NCBI GenBank assembly: GCA_965218555.1
Contig: OZ244625.1
Location: 1,736,001 to 1,800,000 of the forward strand
Source of the DNA: JAPPLB01 sp965218555
GTDB lineage: Bacteria; Acidobacteriota; Terriglobia; Bryobacterales; UBA6623
DNA: 64,000 bases
Reading direction: 5' to 3'
In this document: in pieces, positions 16,170 through 24,224 of the stretch
Layout of the letters: each line of letters starts with the position of its first letter
Position numbering within the stretch: position 1 is the first letter of the stretch
Position numbers and translations under genes: made by a program
The notes under the pieces: model-generated
What the model saw: the letters and a program-made list of their open reading frames with translations, nothing else
What the model was told of the DNA's origin: nothing
The model's database searches: none

Positions 16170-17135
16170 ATGACGGACAAACTTTCCCGACGGCACTTCA
16201 TCGGCGGCGCGGTGGCATCGACCGTGGCGGCGCAGGCGTCGAGCGGCAAGCTGCCGACTCGCGTGCTCGGCAAAACCGGCGTCGAGGTCACCCAGCTTGC
16301 GATGGGCTGCGGCAGCCGCCTGATGATGTACGAGGACGAGCAGAAGGGGATCGAGGCGATCCACCTTGCCCTTGATCGAGGAGTGCGCTATTTCGATTCC
16401 GCGCAGGCCTACGGCCAAGGCAAGAGCGAAACCTGGGTCGGCAAGGCGCTGAAGGGACGCCGCAAGGAAGTCTTCCTGGCGACCAAGATCAAAACGCGCG
16501 ACGCCGACGAAGCGCTCCGCGAAACCGAGCGCAGCCTGAAACGATTGCAGACCGACCACGTCGATCTACTCCACTGCCACAGCCTTTGGTATGAAGACGA
16601 CCTTGCGGCGGTCGAGAAGGGCATCCTCAAGGTGCTGTACCGCATGCGCGACGAGAAGATCGCCCGCTTCATCGGGGTGACCAGCCATGTCGACCCGAAG
16701 ACGCTCGCCACCGCGCTGGAGCGCCATGATTTCGACTGTACGCAAATGGCGCTCAACGCCGCGTTGCAGGGCCGCAGCACCACGGGGGAAAACCTGCCGC
16801 CGGTGCCCGCCAACAGCTTCGAGCGGGTGGCACTGCCGGTGGCGCGGCGAAAGAATCTCGGTGTGCTGGCGATGAAGGTGACGGGCCAGGAGGATCTGCT
16901 GGGGGCTGCCCCGGGCAAGGCGGCGATCGACCCGCTGCTGCGCTACACGTTGTCACTGCCGGTGGCGGCGGCGGTTGTCGGCATGCCGAAGCTGGATTAC
17001 ATCCGTCACAACACGGGGCTCGCGAGGAACTTTGCGCCCATGCCGGGCGACGACATGGAAGACTTCTCGCGGGAGATGTCTGGAGCGAACAAGATGGCGC
17101 TCGACGCCCACTTCTGCCGGCACGAGGACGTATAA
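16170..17135 (+). CDS. Tat-exported aldo/keto reductase
   Basis: 321 residues. The N-terminus MTDKLSRRHFIGGAVAST has a twin-arginine signal. The rest is an AKR (beta/alpha)8 barrel with the tetrad Asp and Tyr in YFDSAQAYG, Lys in FLATKIK and His in LLHCHS. It is predicted to reduce aldehydes or ketones with NADPH. Export by Tat would be unusual for a cytosolic-cofactor enzyme, but Tat-tagged AKRs are frequent in Acidobacteriota and Planctomycetes. The start at 16170 was chosen for the GGAGG ribosome-binding site at 16161-16165 and because it places the Tat motif at the N-terminus. Confidence 0.88.
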   Translation: MTDKLSRRHFIGGAVASTVAAQASSGKLPTRVLGKTGVEVTQLAMGCGSRLMMYEDEQKGIEAIHLALDRGVRYFDSAQAYGQGKSETWVGKALKGRRKEVFLATKIKTRDADEALRETERSLKRLQTDHVDLLHCHSLWYEDDLAAVEKGILKVLYRMRDEKIARFIGVTSHVDPKTLATALERHDFDCTQMALNAALQGRSTTGENLPPVPANSFERVALPVARRKNLGVLAMKVTGQEDLLGAAPGKAAIDPLLRYTLSLPVAAAVVGMPKLDYIRHNTGLARNFAPMPGDDMEDFSREMSGANKMALDAHFCRHEDV

Positions 17136-17152
17136 CCTCAGCGGGACCGGTG

Positions 17153-17175
17153 CTAACCTGCATTTCTCGCCGCGG
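17153..17175 (-). repeat. Solo repeat tail, inverted orientation
   Basis: CTAACCTGCATTTCTCGCCG is the reverse complement of the repeat tail (GGTGAGAAATGCAGG-like). It lies 17 bp before thiE. A second inverted tail lies at 62966-62983. Confidence 0.6.
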
Positions 17176-17192
17176 GCCGGCCCGCCGATCGT

Positions 17193-17819
17193 ATGAGACT
17201 GCCTCGCCTGTATCCCATCATCGACACCGCGCTACTCGCGATGCGGGGGATCGAGCCGGAGGACATGGCCCGGCCCCTTGCTGACGCGGGAGTCCGGATC
17301 GCACAGTTCCGCCATAAAGGCCCGTATACCCGTGACGCCCTGGCCCATGCGGAGAACGTGGGCCGCATCCTCGAAAGCGCCGGCGCAGCGTACGTCATCA
17401 ACGACCGCGCCGACATCGCCCTGATGGTCGGAGCGGATGGCGTCCACGTCGGACAAGACGACCTGCCGCCCGAAGCGATCCGACGCCTCGTGGGGACGGA
17501 CGCGGCGGTCGGTTTCTCGACCCACAACCAGCAGCAGCTCCGCGCGGGCGATCAGGAGCCGGTGGATTACCTCGCGTTCGGCCCGATTTTCGGGACGGCG
17601 TCGAAACAGAACCCCGATCCGACGGTCGGCGTGTCGGAGCTGGCGCGGCTGCGGTCGTTGACGAAGAAGCCGCTCGTTGCCATCGGGGGCATCACGCGCG
17701 CGAATATGCATGAGGTGTTCGAGGCGGGAGCGGATTCGGTGGCCGTGATCTCGGACCTGGTCGCGGAGGACCTGCCGTCACGCATCGCGGAATGGTTGGA
17801 GCTTACGGCGGAGCAGTAG
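17193..17819 (+). CDS. thiE: Thiamine phosphate synthase
   Basis: Joins HMP-PP and HET-P to give thiamine monophosphate; 208 residues, typical TIM barrel. Motifs: LYPIID, QFRHKG (substrate site), INDRADIALMVGADGVHVG, VGFSTHN, FGPIFGTASK and ALVAIGGI-like PLVAIGGIT. No TPP riboswitch (THI box) is visible upstream, and other thi genes are absent. A ThDP-dependent enzyme is encoded at 46-48 kb. Confidence 0.95.
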   Translation: MRLPRLYPIIDTALLAMRGIEPEDMARPLADAGVRIAQFRHKGPYTRDALAHAENVGRILESAGAAYVINDRADIALMVGADGVHVGQDDLPPEAIRRLVGTDAAVGFSTHNQQQLRAGDQEPVDYLAFGPIFGTASKQNPDPTVGVSELARLRSLTKKPLVAIGGITRANMHEVFEAGADSVAVISDLVAEDLPSRIAEWLELTAEQ

Positions 17820-17885
17820 CAGGCCTGCAGCAGTTCAGCGTAGGCCTTGTCACGGCGAGCAGCGGTAACGCACCATAATCTACTC

Positions 17886-18623
17886 ATGCCTTTCTTGTTG
17901 TGGGCCACACGGTCCGGCCTCGTCATCCTCACTGCGATCGCGATCGGCGGCAGCGCTGCCGCTGCCGATCTACCGCCACTGGGCGAGCCGGTCCACCTCT
18001 TCAACGGCCGCGACTTAAGCCGCTTTGACACCTTCCTTCGCGACAAGGGATTCAAAAACGACCCCGATCAGGTGTTCCGGGTGCAGGACGGCGTCGTGCA
18101 CGTTTCGGGCAAGGAGTACGGCTATTTCATCACCAAAGAGGAGTATGAAAACTATTACTTGAGGGCGGAATTCAAGTGGGGTCTGCCGACCTACCCGCCA
18201 CGCAAGGGCCGCGCGCGAGACAGCGGCATCCTTTTCCACGTTGTCGGCCCGAATCGAGTGTGGCCGAAGTCGATCGAGTTTCAAATGATCGAGGGTGGAA
18301 CGGGCGACATCCTCGTGGTGGGCGGCGCGGAGCTTACGGTCAAGGGCGAGACAAAGACCCGCGGGCGTTTCAACCGGTTCGGCAAGGGGCCGTGGAAAGA
18401 CTTCGCCGCGTATCGCGATCCCGAGGGTGAAGTCGAGAAGCCCCTGGGAGAATGGAACGTCGTTGAAATGATCGCCGATGGAGGCGCCGTGACGTATTGG
18501 GTGAACGGAACCTTGGTGAATGAGGGTTCGGGCGGAAGTCCGGCTCGTGGCAAGATTCTGTTTCAGTCCGAGGGGGCGGAGGTGTTCTTTCGGAATATCG
18601 AACTGCGTCCTCTCAAGAAGTAG
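17886..18623 (+). CDS. Exported DUF1080 (3-keto-disaccharide hydrolase-like) protein
   Basis: 245 residues: signal peptide (MPFLLWATRSGLVILTAIAI...AAA) followed by a DUF1080 concanavalin-like beta-sandwich. Typical family sequence is visible: PVHLFNGRDLSRFDTFLR, YFITKEEYENYYLRAEFKWG, ARDSGILFHVVG, PKSIEFQMIEGGTGDI and GKILFQSEGAEVFFRNIEL. Some DUF1080 proteins hydrolyse 3-keto-glycosides; others are only carbohydrate-binding. The start at 17886 gives the signal peptide. The gene stands alone after thiE. Confidence 0.88.
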   Translation: MPFLLWATRSGLVILTAIAIGGSAAAADLPPLGEPVHLFNGRDLSRFDTFLRDKGFKNDPDQVFRVQDGVVHVSGKEYGYFITKEEYENYYLRAEFKWGLPTYPPRKGRARDSGILFHVVGPNRVWPKSIEFQMIEGGTGDILVVGGAELTVKGETKTRGRFNRFGKGPWKDFAAYRDPEGEVEKPLGEWNVVEMIADGGAVTYWVNGTLVNEGSGGSPARGKILFQSEGAEVFFRNIELRPLKK

Positions 18624-18697
18624 TCGCGCAAGGCACTGCAAGCGGCGGCAAAGGAACTTGTGGGTGCGGCGTTCGTAACTTATCCATGAGGTGCACC

Positions 18698-19612
18698 ATG
18701 CGGTTTGCGCAAATATTGATGCCCGTCGTGGGCGGCATTCTGCTGATTCCGCCGGCCTGGGGGCAGGGTGGCCAAGACCGGGTTTCCTTTGGCCAAGACA
18801 TCGTTGTCGAGCAGGGCGAATCCGTCGGCGACGCGGTGTGTATTGGTTGCTCGATTCGCGTCGAGGGAACGGTGACGGGGGATGCCGTGACTGTCGGCGG
18901 CGGGATGACGGTTTCCGGTCGGGTCAAGGGAGATGTCGTGGCCGTCGGCGGCCGAATTCGCTTGACCGGCGCTGTAGACGGAGACGTAATGGCACTGGCA
19001 GGAGTAATAGAAGTAGAACCGGGCGCGGACGTCGGGGGAGGGGTGCAGTCTGGTCGAGTCGCGGGCCCGGTTGCGACATTCCAGCCGATCACCGGTGTTC
19101 TCGCTTCCGGCTTTGTCGTCTTTCTGGTTGTTTTCCTGATCACGGCGCTCATCATTCAGCCATTGCTGGCCCTGTCGTGCGCGGCGCTGCTGGGGCCGCA
19201 ACGGTTGGACGTGCTGGCGCGCACGGCCGCGAGCCGCGGACTGATGTCGTTCTTGGTCGGCGCCGGCGTGCTGACGGCTTTTCTTCTGCTCAGTCTCGCC
19301 GGCATTTTCATCCCGCTGTGGATTCCAGGGATCGGGCTTCCGCTGACCCCAATCCTGTTTGTGCCCCTGGTGGTGGGCTACGCGGGCATCAGCTACTGGG
19401 TGGGCCACGGACTGCTGCCGCACGTCAACACGATGCCGGCGGCGTTTCTCGGAGCCGTGCTCGTGACGATTCTTCAAATAATCCCGATTGTCGGGTGGAT
19501 CGCATTCGTTATCTTCTTCCCGTTGGCCCTGGGTGTGGCGGTTACCAGCGGCTTCGGGACCGCGGTGGAATGGATGGACAGCCGCTTCAACCGCCGCGCC
19601 GAGGCGGGCTGA
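18698..19612 (+). CDS. Bactofilin-like beta-repeat domain fused to membrane segments
   Basis: 304 residues. A signal peptide (to ...PPAWG) is followed by a right-handed beta-repeat region of the polymer-forming cytoskeletal type with recurring units: GDAVCIGCSIRVEGTVTGDA, VTVGGGMTVSGRVKGDV, VAVGGRIRLTGAVDGDV, MALAGVIEVEPGADVGG. After that come four or five membrane segments (from FVVFLVVFLITALIIQPLLA to VGWIAFVIFFPLALGVAV). Exact function is unknown; envelope organisation is a guess. A good ribosome-binding site (GAGGTG) precedes the ATG at 18698. Confidence 0.75.
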   Translation: MRFAQILMPVVGGILLIPPAWGQGGQDRVSFGQDIVVEQGESVGDAVCIGCSIRVEGTVTGDAVTVGGGMTVSGRVKGDVVAVGGRIRLTGAVDGDVMALAGVIEVEPGADVGGGVQSGRVAGPVATFQPITGVLASGFVVFLVVFLITALIIQPLLALSCAALLGPQRLDVLARTAASRGLMSFLVGAGVLTAFLLLSLAGIFIPLWIPGIGLPLTPILFVPLVVGYAGISYWVGHGLLPHVNTMPAAFLGAVLVTILQIIPIVGWIAFVIFFPLALGVAVTSGFGTAVEWMDSRFNRRAEAG

Positions 19613-19919
19613 ACTCAATAGTTTTTCATCGGGAGGAGTTGCTCTCAAGCCGGCGGCCCCAGAGGGAAATGCAGGGACACGGGTTGCTGTGCCCGCAGCC
19701 CCGCGAGGGCCGGCGATCACCACACCGAGTGGATTCTCAATCCGACTGCCACGCGGGTATCATAGGCATGGGCGGGCGTATTTCGATGCCGCCGATCCGG
19801 ATAGCCTTTCCCGGGAGGCCGAAAAGCAAGGCCGTTGGGAATTCCTCCTAGCACAGCGACCCTCGCCGTGACCGGCGGCAGAGGTTCTCCCCTCAACCCC
19901 ATCGCAACGTTCTGATCTC
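19613..19919. other. Intergenic, nothing identified
   Basis: There is no convincing gene between the bactofilin-like protein and the sialidase. A short fragment GAGGGAAATGCAGGGAC near 19660 faintly resembles the repeat tail. Confidence 0.4.
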
Positions 19920-21245
19920 ATGGACTTCTCTCACAACCGAATCCCCGGCGCAAGTCGCCATGCATTCCCCGACGGCGCCGGAACCGTCTTTCTTATCGCT
20001 CTGCTTTCCGTCCTGGCCTTCTCCTGCAACGCCGACGCGCCCACAGAGAGCACGCCGTTTCTCGAACAAGTCGACGTCTTTGAAGCCGAAACCGGCGGTT
20101 ATGCCCACTACCGGGTCCCGGCCATCGCAGTCTCGTCGAAGGGTACGGTCATGGCCTTCGCCGAAGCTCGCAAGAGTTCCCAGGGCGACTGGGGCACGCA
20201 GCACATCCTGCTGCGCCGCAGTGCGGACGGCAGCAAGACCTGGGACGCGCCCCGCAACATCGCCCACGTCGAAGGCAAGATCCAAGCCAACCCCGTCGCC
20301 CTCGCCCAAGACCTCGACACACCCGGCGAGGACACCTACAACAACATCGTTCCGATCGTCGACAGCCAGACCGGCGCGATGCACTTCCTTTTCTGCGTCG
20401 AATACGCCCGCTGCTACTCGATGACCAGCACCGACGATGCCGAAACCTTCAGCGTACCGGTCGACATCACCTCAACATTCGAGCAATACCGCGACGAATA
20501 CGACTGGAAAGTCATCGCCACCGGTCCCGGCCACGGCACGCAACTTGAAAACGGACGTCTCATCGTCCCCGTCTGGCTCTCCGACGGTACCGGCGGACAC
20601 GCTCATCGCCCGTCGATCGTGTCGGTCATATATAGCGACGATCACGCCAAGACCTGGCAACGCGGAGATGTCGTCGTTCGCCATCCCGACTTGAAAAACC
20701 CCAGTGAAACGCTAGCCGTGCAACTCACCGACGGCAGCGTGATGCTGAACATCCGCAACGAGTCACCCGAACACCGCCGCGCGGTGTCTTACAGCAGTGA
20801 CGGCGCAACAGGCTGGTCCGCGCCTGTCTTTCACGACGAGTTGGTCGAGCCCGTCTGCATGGGCAGCTTGATCCGGCTGACGAAGCAACCCGAGCACGAG
20901 AAGAACCGCATCCTGTTCATCAACCCCGACAGCAGCGAACCGCGAGACCCCGCCAACCCCGAAGGCAACTTCAAGCGCCAGAACGTGACCGTCCGGCTCA
21001 GCTACGACGAGGGTGAATCGTGGCCGGTCTCTAAGCCGCTCGAACCGGGAGTCAGCGGCTACAGCGACGTAGCCGTCGGTCCGGACGGGACGATCTACGT
21101 CATCTACGAACGAGGCACGCCCACTGACCGCGGCACCCATGTCGGGTTCCTCACCGTCGCCCGATTCAACCTCGAATGGCTCACCGATGGCCAAGACAGC
21201 CTTGGCCTGCAATTCTCACCACCTGACGGGGGCAGCACGCGATAA
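19920..21245 (+). CDS. Exo-alpha-sialidase (GH33), probable lipoprotein
   Basis: 441 residues. It removes terminal sialic acids from glycoconjugates. The N-terminus has a hydrophobic stretch VFLIALLSVLAFSC, a plausible lipobox, so the enzyme is probably membrane-anchored. The FRIP-type motif is YRVPAIA. Asp-box repeats (SADGSKTW, SDDHAKTW, SYDEGESW) mark the six-bladed propeller. FAEAR, HGTQLENGRLIVPVW and YSDVAVGPDGTIYVIYERG are typical of bacterial sialidases. No nan catabolic genes are nearby, so the role may be in glycan deprotection rather than sialate use. Confidence 0.88.
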   Translation: MDFSHNRIPGASRHAFPDGAGTVFLIALLSVLAFSCNADAPTESTPFLEQVDVFEAETGGYAHYRVPAIAVSSKGTVMAFAEARKSSQGDWGTQHILLRRSADGSKTWDAPRNIAHVEGKIQANPVALAQDLDTPGEDTYNNIVPIVDSQTGAMHFLFCVEYARCYSMTSTDDAETFSVPVDITSTFEQYRDEYDWKVIATGPGHGTQLENGRLIVPVWLSDGTGGHAHRPSIVSVIYSDDHAKTWQRGDVVVRHPDLKNPSETLAVQLTDGSVMLNIRNESPEHRRAVSYSSDGATGWSAPVFHDELVEPVCMGSLIRLTKQPEHEKNRILFINPDSSEPRDPANPEGNFKRQNVTVRLSYDEGESWPVSKPLEPGVSGYSDVAVGPDGTIYVIYERGTPTDRGTHVGFLTVARFNLEWLTDGQDSLGLQFSPPDGGSTR

Positions 21246-21288
21246 GACCGCCATGACTTCGTTGTGCTGGCTTGGCGTGCTCAATGGG

Positions 21289-21374
21289 TAAAGGCCGTGA
21301 TTCGTGTTTCGTGATTCGTGTCTCGTGAGCCGCACGCACTTCGCATCGCCACTTGGTGAGAAATGCAGGCTTAG
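21289..21374 (+). repeat. Interspersed CGTG repeat, copy H
   Basis: AAAGGCCGTGATTCGTGTTT, CGTGATTCGTGTCTCGTGA (five units), CCGCACGCACTTCGCATCG-like sequence, then CCACTTGGTGAGAAATGCAG and GCTTAGCA. It lies between the convergent sialidase and comEC genes. The tail is of the same subtype as copy B. Confidence 0.85.
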
Positions 21375-21536
21375 CACCCGCTTCCGACCGATGTGAACGG
21401 TGAACCGGCCTCGATCAGCGCGATCGCAAAAAAGATGGCCGTCAGCTTCAGGCGCTCGTCGACCTGATCGAGAAGCGAAAACAGGTTCGGCCCCGGAAGC
21501 ACGTCAGAGGCGCGGGCCCTCCGATTCCGCGGTTAC

Positions 21537-24137
21537 TCATGGGCCCTGGGGAAGTTCACGAACCCTTGGCCCGGGGCGATTGTTGATTGCCCGCTGCCGC
21601 CGAAAGGTCTCCACCGAAAGACGGCGGCCATCCGTCAAGACGGAGATCAGCCCTTCTACATCCGTTCTGAACACGCGGATTCCTCGCTCGGTCAGGCGTT
21701 CGAGCACGCTCGGATGGGGATGACCGAAGGGATTCCGAAAGCCCGCGGAAACCACCGCGAACGTCGGCGCCACGCGATCGAGAAACTCATTCTGCGTCGA
21801 GGTTGCGCTGCCGTGGTGGGCGACCTTGAGGACATCGGACTCCTGCAGTTGCGGTCCGTGGACGAGACGCTCTTCGGCGCGGGCCTCGATGTCTCCCGTC
21901 AGCAGAAATCGATGCTGCCCGAAGCTCGCGCTGAGCACGAGCGAGCGGTTGTTTTCGCGAACGCCGTCCAGAGCGGCTTCAGGAGCCGGACCCAGGACAT
22001 CGAAAACGACGTCCCCCAGCGGCAGACGGTCTCCTTGCTGCAGTGATTTGACCGCAATCCCGCGGGCCGTGACCGTATCGATCCAATCACGGTGTTCATC
22101 TCCAAAGGCCGTCCTGGACAGCCAGATCTCGCCAATCGCAAAGTTCTCGAGCAGCGCCGGTACGCCCGCGAAGTGGTCCGCGTCAGAGTGAGTGATCGCC
22201 AACACGTCGAGCCGGCGGATCGACCGCGACCAGAGATACGGTGACACCACCGCATCACCGATATCCAGAGTCCGTGTCCCGCCGAAGTCGGGCAGCCCGC
22301 CGCCGTCGACCAAGACTGTCCGTCCGTCGGGCAAGGCCAGGAAGAGTGATTCACCCTGACCGACATCGATCGCCGTGAACTCAAGATGGCCCGGCCTGAG
22401 GCGCGGCGTGAACGGGTGAACCACAAGGAGCGTCAAGCTCGCCGCGAACAGCATCCAGGCGCCCACTCGCCAGCGCAAGGAACGGCCGAAACTCAACGAC
22501 AGCCCCACGAGCGCCAAGCCGAATAGAGCGGCGAGCCAAAACGGCGGCGGCGGCACTCTCAGATCGACGGGCAAATCCGTCGCAAACCAGCCGACGACCG
22601 ATGAAATCGCCTGCGCGCATGACCACGTCAACGCTCCCAGCAGCGTGGAGTTGGTCAGCAATGCCAGCATCCCCAGCGGCAACGTCACCAGCAGCAGCGG
22701 CATGACACAGAGGTTCGCCAAAACGCCACCCCAGGAAACCCGCTGGAAATGCACCGCCATAGGCAGGGTCAATCCGGCTTGGATGACCGCGGACACAATG
22801 AGGAGAGCCGCCACCCAAATGACGATCCGCAAACAACCGACCACCGCAGCGGTTATCAGCCGCTGCGGCAGGCGTGTCAGCACCGGCAACGGCTCGAGCC
22901 ACATCCGCAGGGCAACCCGAACCTGTGCGACGCGCGGGTCCAGGTGCAGGTCGCGGTCCTCGTTCCACAAGTCGATCAATGCCCGCCGGTACGGCTCGAC
23001 AGTGCTTTCCAGCAGTGGCACACCGATACCCGCGATCAGCGCCACCGCCAGAAAGGACATCTGAAAACTTGCGTCGAAAAGAAGAGCCGGATCGATCAGC
23101 AGGAACACGAGGGCGGTCCCCGCAATCATATTCAGCGCTCGTCTCTGACGGTAGATCAGGCTGCTCACCAAGTAGGCGCTGCACATCCACGCCGCGCGCA
23201 TCACGGGCAGTGCGGCGCCGACAAAAAAAGCGTAGGCAACGATGAGCACGATCGTGATCAGGGTCCGCGCCGTCGCAGGGACCATCGCCCACCGCAGCAG
23301 GAACAAGACCGTGAAGGCCATTGCGCCCACATGCAGACCGGAGATGACCAAGGCATGATAGGCGCCGGTCCGCTGAAAGTCCTGGCGAGTCTGCCGACCG
23401 AGGCCGGTGCGTTCACCGAGCAGGAGGGCGCGGAGAATGCCGTCGACTCGCTCGTCGCCGTCGTGATCGACGAACAGGCCGGCGAGCCGCCGCTCGGCGG
23501 CCTCCCGTGCGCTCCAGACCCACGACAGCCACAATGATCCCCCTCGCCCGTCAAGCCTGTGGATCGGCGTCCTCGCTCGAACCGATGCCGTCAGAAATAT
23601 GCGGCGCGATTCCAGGTAGCCGACATAATCGAAGCTCCCCGGGTTCTGAAAGTTTCTGGGCTTGCGAAGCCGGGCGAGGAACTCGACGCGTGTTCCCCGG
23701 GCGAGGTCCAGCGTGAGATCGCCCGTTCCCCGGTAGACGATTACCTGTACGCCGCCCTGGGCGGCAGAGTCGCTAAAGACGGTCTCGACTTCGAGGACGA
23801 ACCGGTCGCCATAGCCTACCGATTCCGGCGGGCGGCGGACCCAACCACGCAGGCGCACCGGGTCGTCGTCCTCGTCGCGGCCTTCGATCCAGACCCGGTC
23901 GACGCGCAGCGGATCGGGGATGTCCGGACGCGACCCCAGCATGACGCCACCAACGAAGAAACCCGACAGGCAGGCCAAGAATCCCGCTCGGAACGCACCT
24001 GTCCGAGCTCCCAGGAAGGCCAGAACGCCCAGCAGAACGACGGATAGCAGGGTTTCAGCAAAGGAAAAGAACGCCAGCTGCGAGACGGCAACGCCGATGG
24101 CCAGGGCGGCCAAGGGCGCAACCAGCGGCTGCTTCAT
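21537..24137 (-). CDS. comEC: ComEC/Rec2 DNA-uptake channel
   Basis: 866 residues, inner membrane. It transports single-stranded DNA during natural transformation. Order: N-terminal membrane segments with a DUF4131 (OB-fold-like) region (about 30-190), the Competence membrane domain with GLGRQTRQDFQRTGAYHALV and ISGLHVG (about 210-490), and a C-terminal metallo-beta-lactamase domain (about 560-840) with THSDADHFAG (HXHXDH-like) and KVAHHGSATSTQ. The frame runs upstream to 24215; the ATG at 24137 (MKQPLVAPLAALAIG) places the first membrane helix normally. No other com genes are seen. Confidence 0.93.
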   Translation of the reverse strand: MKQPLVAPLAALAIGVAVSQLAFFSFAETLLSVVLLGVLAFLGARTGAFRAGFLACLSGFFVGGVMLGSRPDIPDPLRVDRVWIEGRDEDDDPVRLRGWVRRPPESVGYGDRFVLEVETVFSDSAAQGGVQVIVYRGTGDLTLDLARGTRVEFLARLRKPRNFQNPGSFDYVGYLESRRIFLTASVRARTPIHRLDGRGGSLWLSWVWSAREAAERRLAGLFVDHDGDERVDGILRALLLGERTGLGRQTRQDFQRTGAYHALVISGLHVGAMAFTVLFLLRWAMVPATARTLITIVLIVAYAFFVGAALPVMRAAWMCSAYLVSSLIYRQRRALNMIAGTALVFLLIDPALLFDASFQMSFLAVALIAGIGVPLLESTVEPYRRALIDLWNEDRDLHLDPRVAQVRVALRMWLEPLPVLTRLPQRLITAAVVGCLRIVIWVAALLIVSAVIQAGLTLPMAVHFQRVSWGGVLANLCVMPLLLVTLPLGMLALLTNSTLLGALTWSCAQAISSVVGWFATDLPVDLRVPPPPFWLAALFGLALVGLSLSFGRSLRWRVGAWMLFAASLTLLVVHPFTPRLRPGHLEFTAIDVGQGESLFLALPDGRTVLVDGGGLPDFGGTRTLDIGDAVVSPYLWSRSIRRLDVLAITHSDADHFAGVPALLENFAIGEIWLSRTAFGDEHRDWIDTVTARGIAVKSLQQGDRLPLGDVVFDVLGPAPEAALDGVRENNRSLVLSASFGQHRFLLTGDIEARAEERLVHGPQLQESDVLKVAHHGSATSTQNEFLDRVAPTFAVVSAGFRNPFGHPHPSVLERLTERGIRVFRTDVEGLISVLTDGRRLSVETFRRQRAINNRPGPRVRELPQGP

Positions 24138-24224
24138 TCCTGGTGCTCCCTCTGGTAGCCAGGTTGGCGGGTAAGCCGGGGCCTTTGCCGCAGCCGACTG
24201 TATTCCGCCGCACAACTTCTACTC

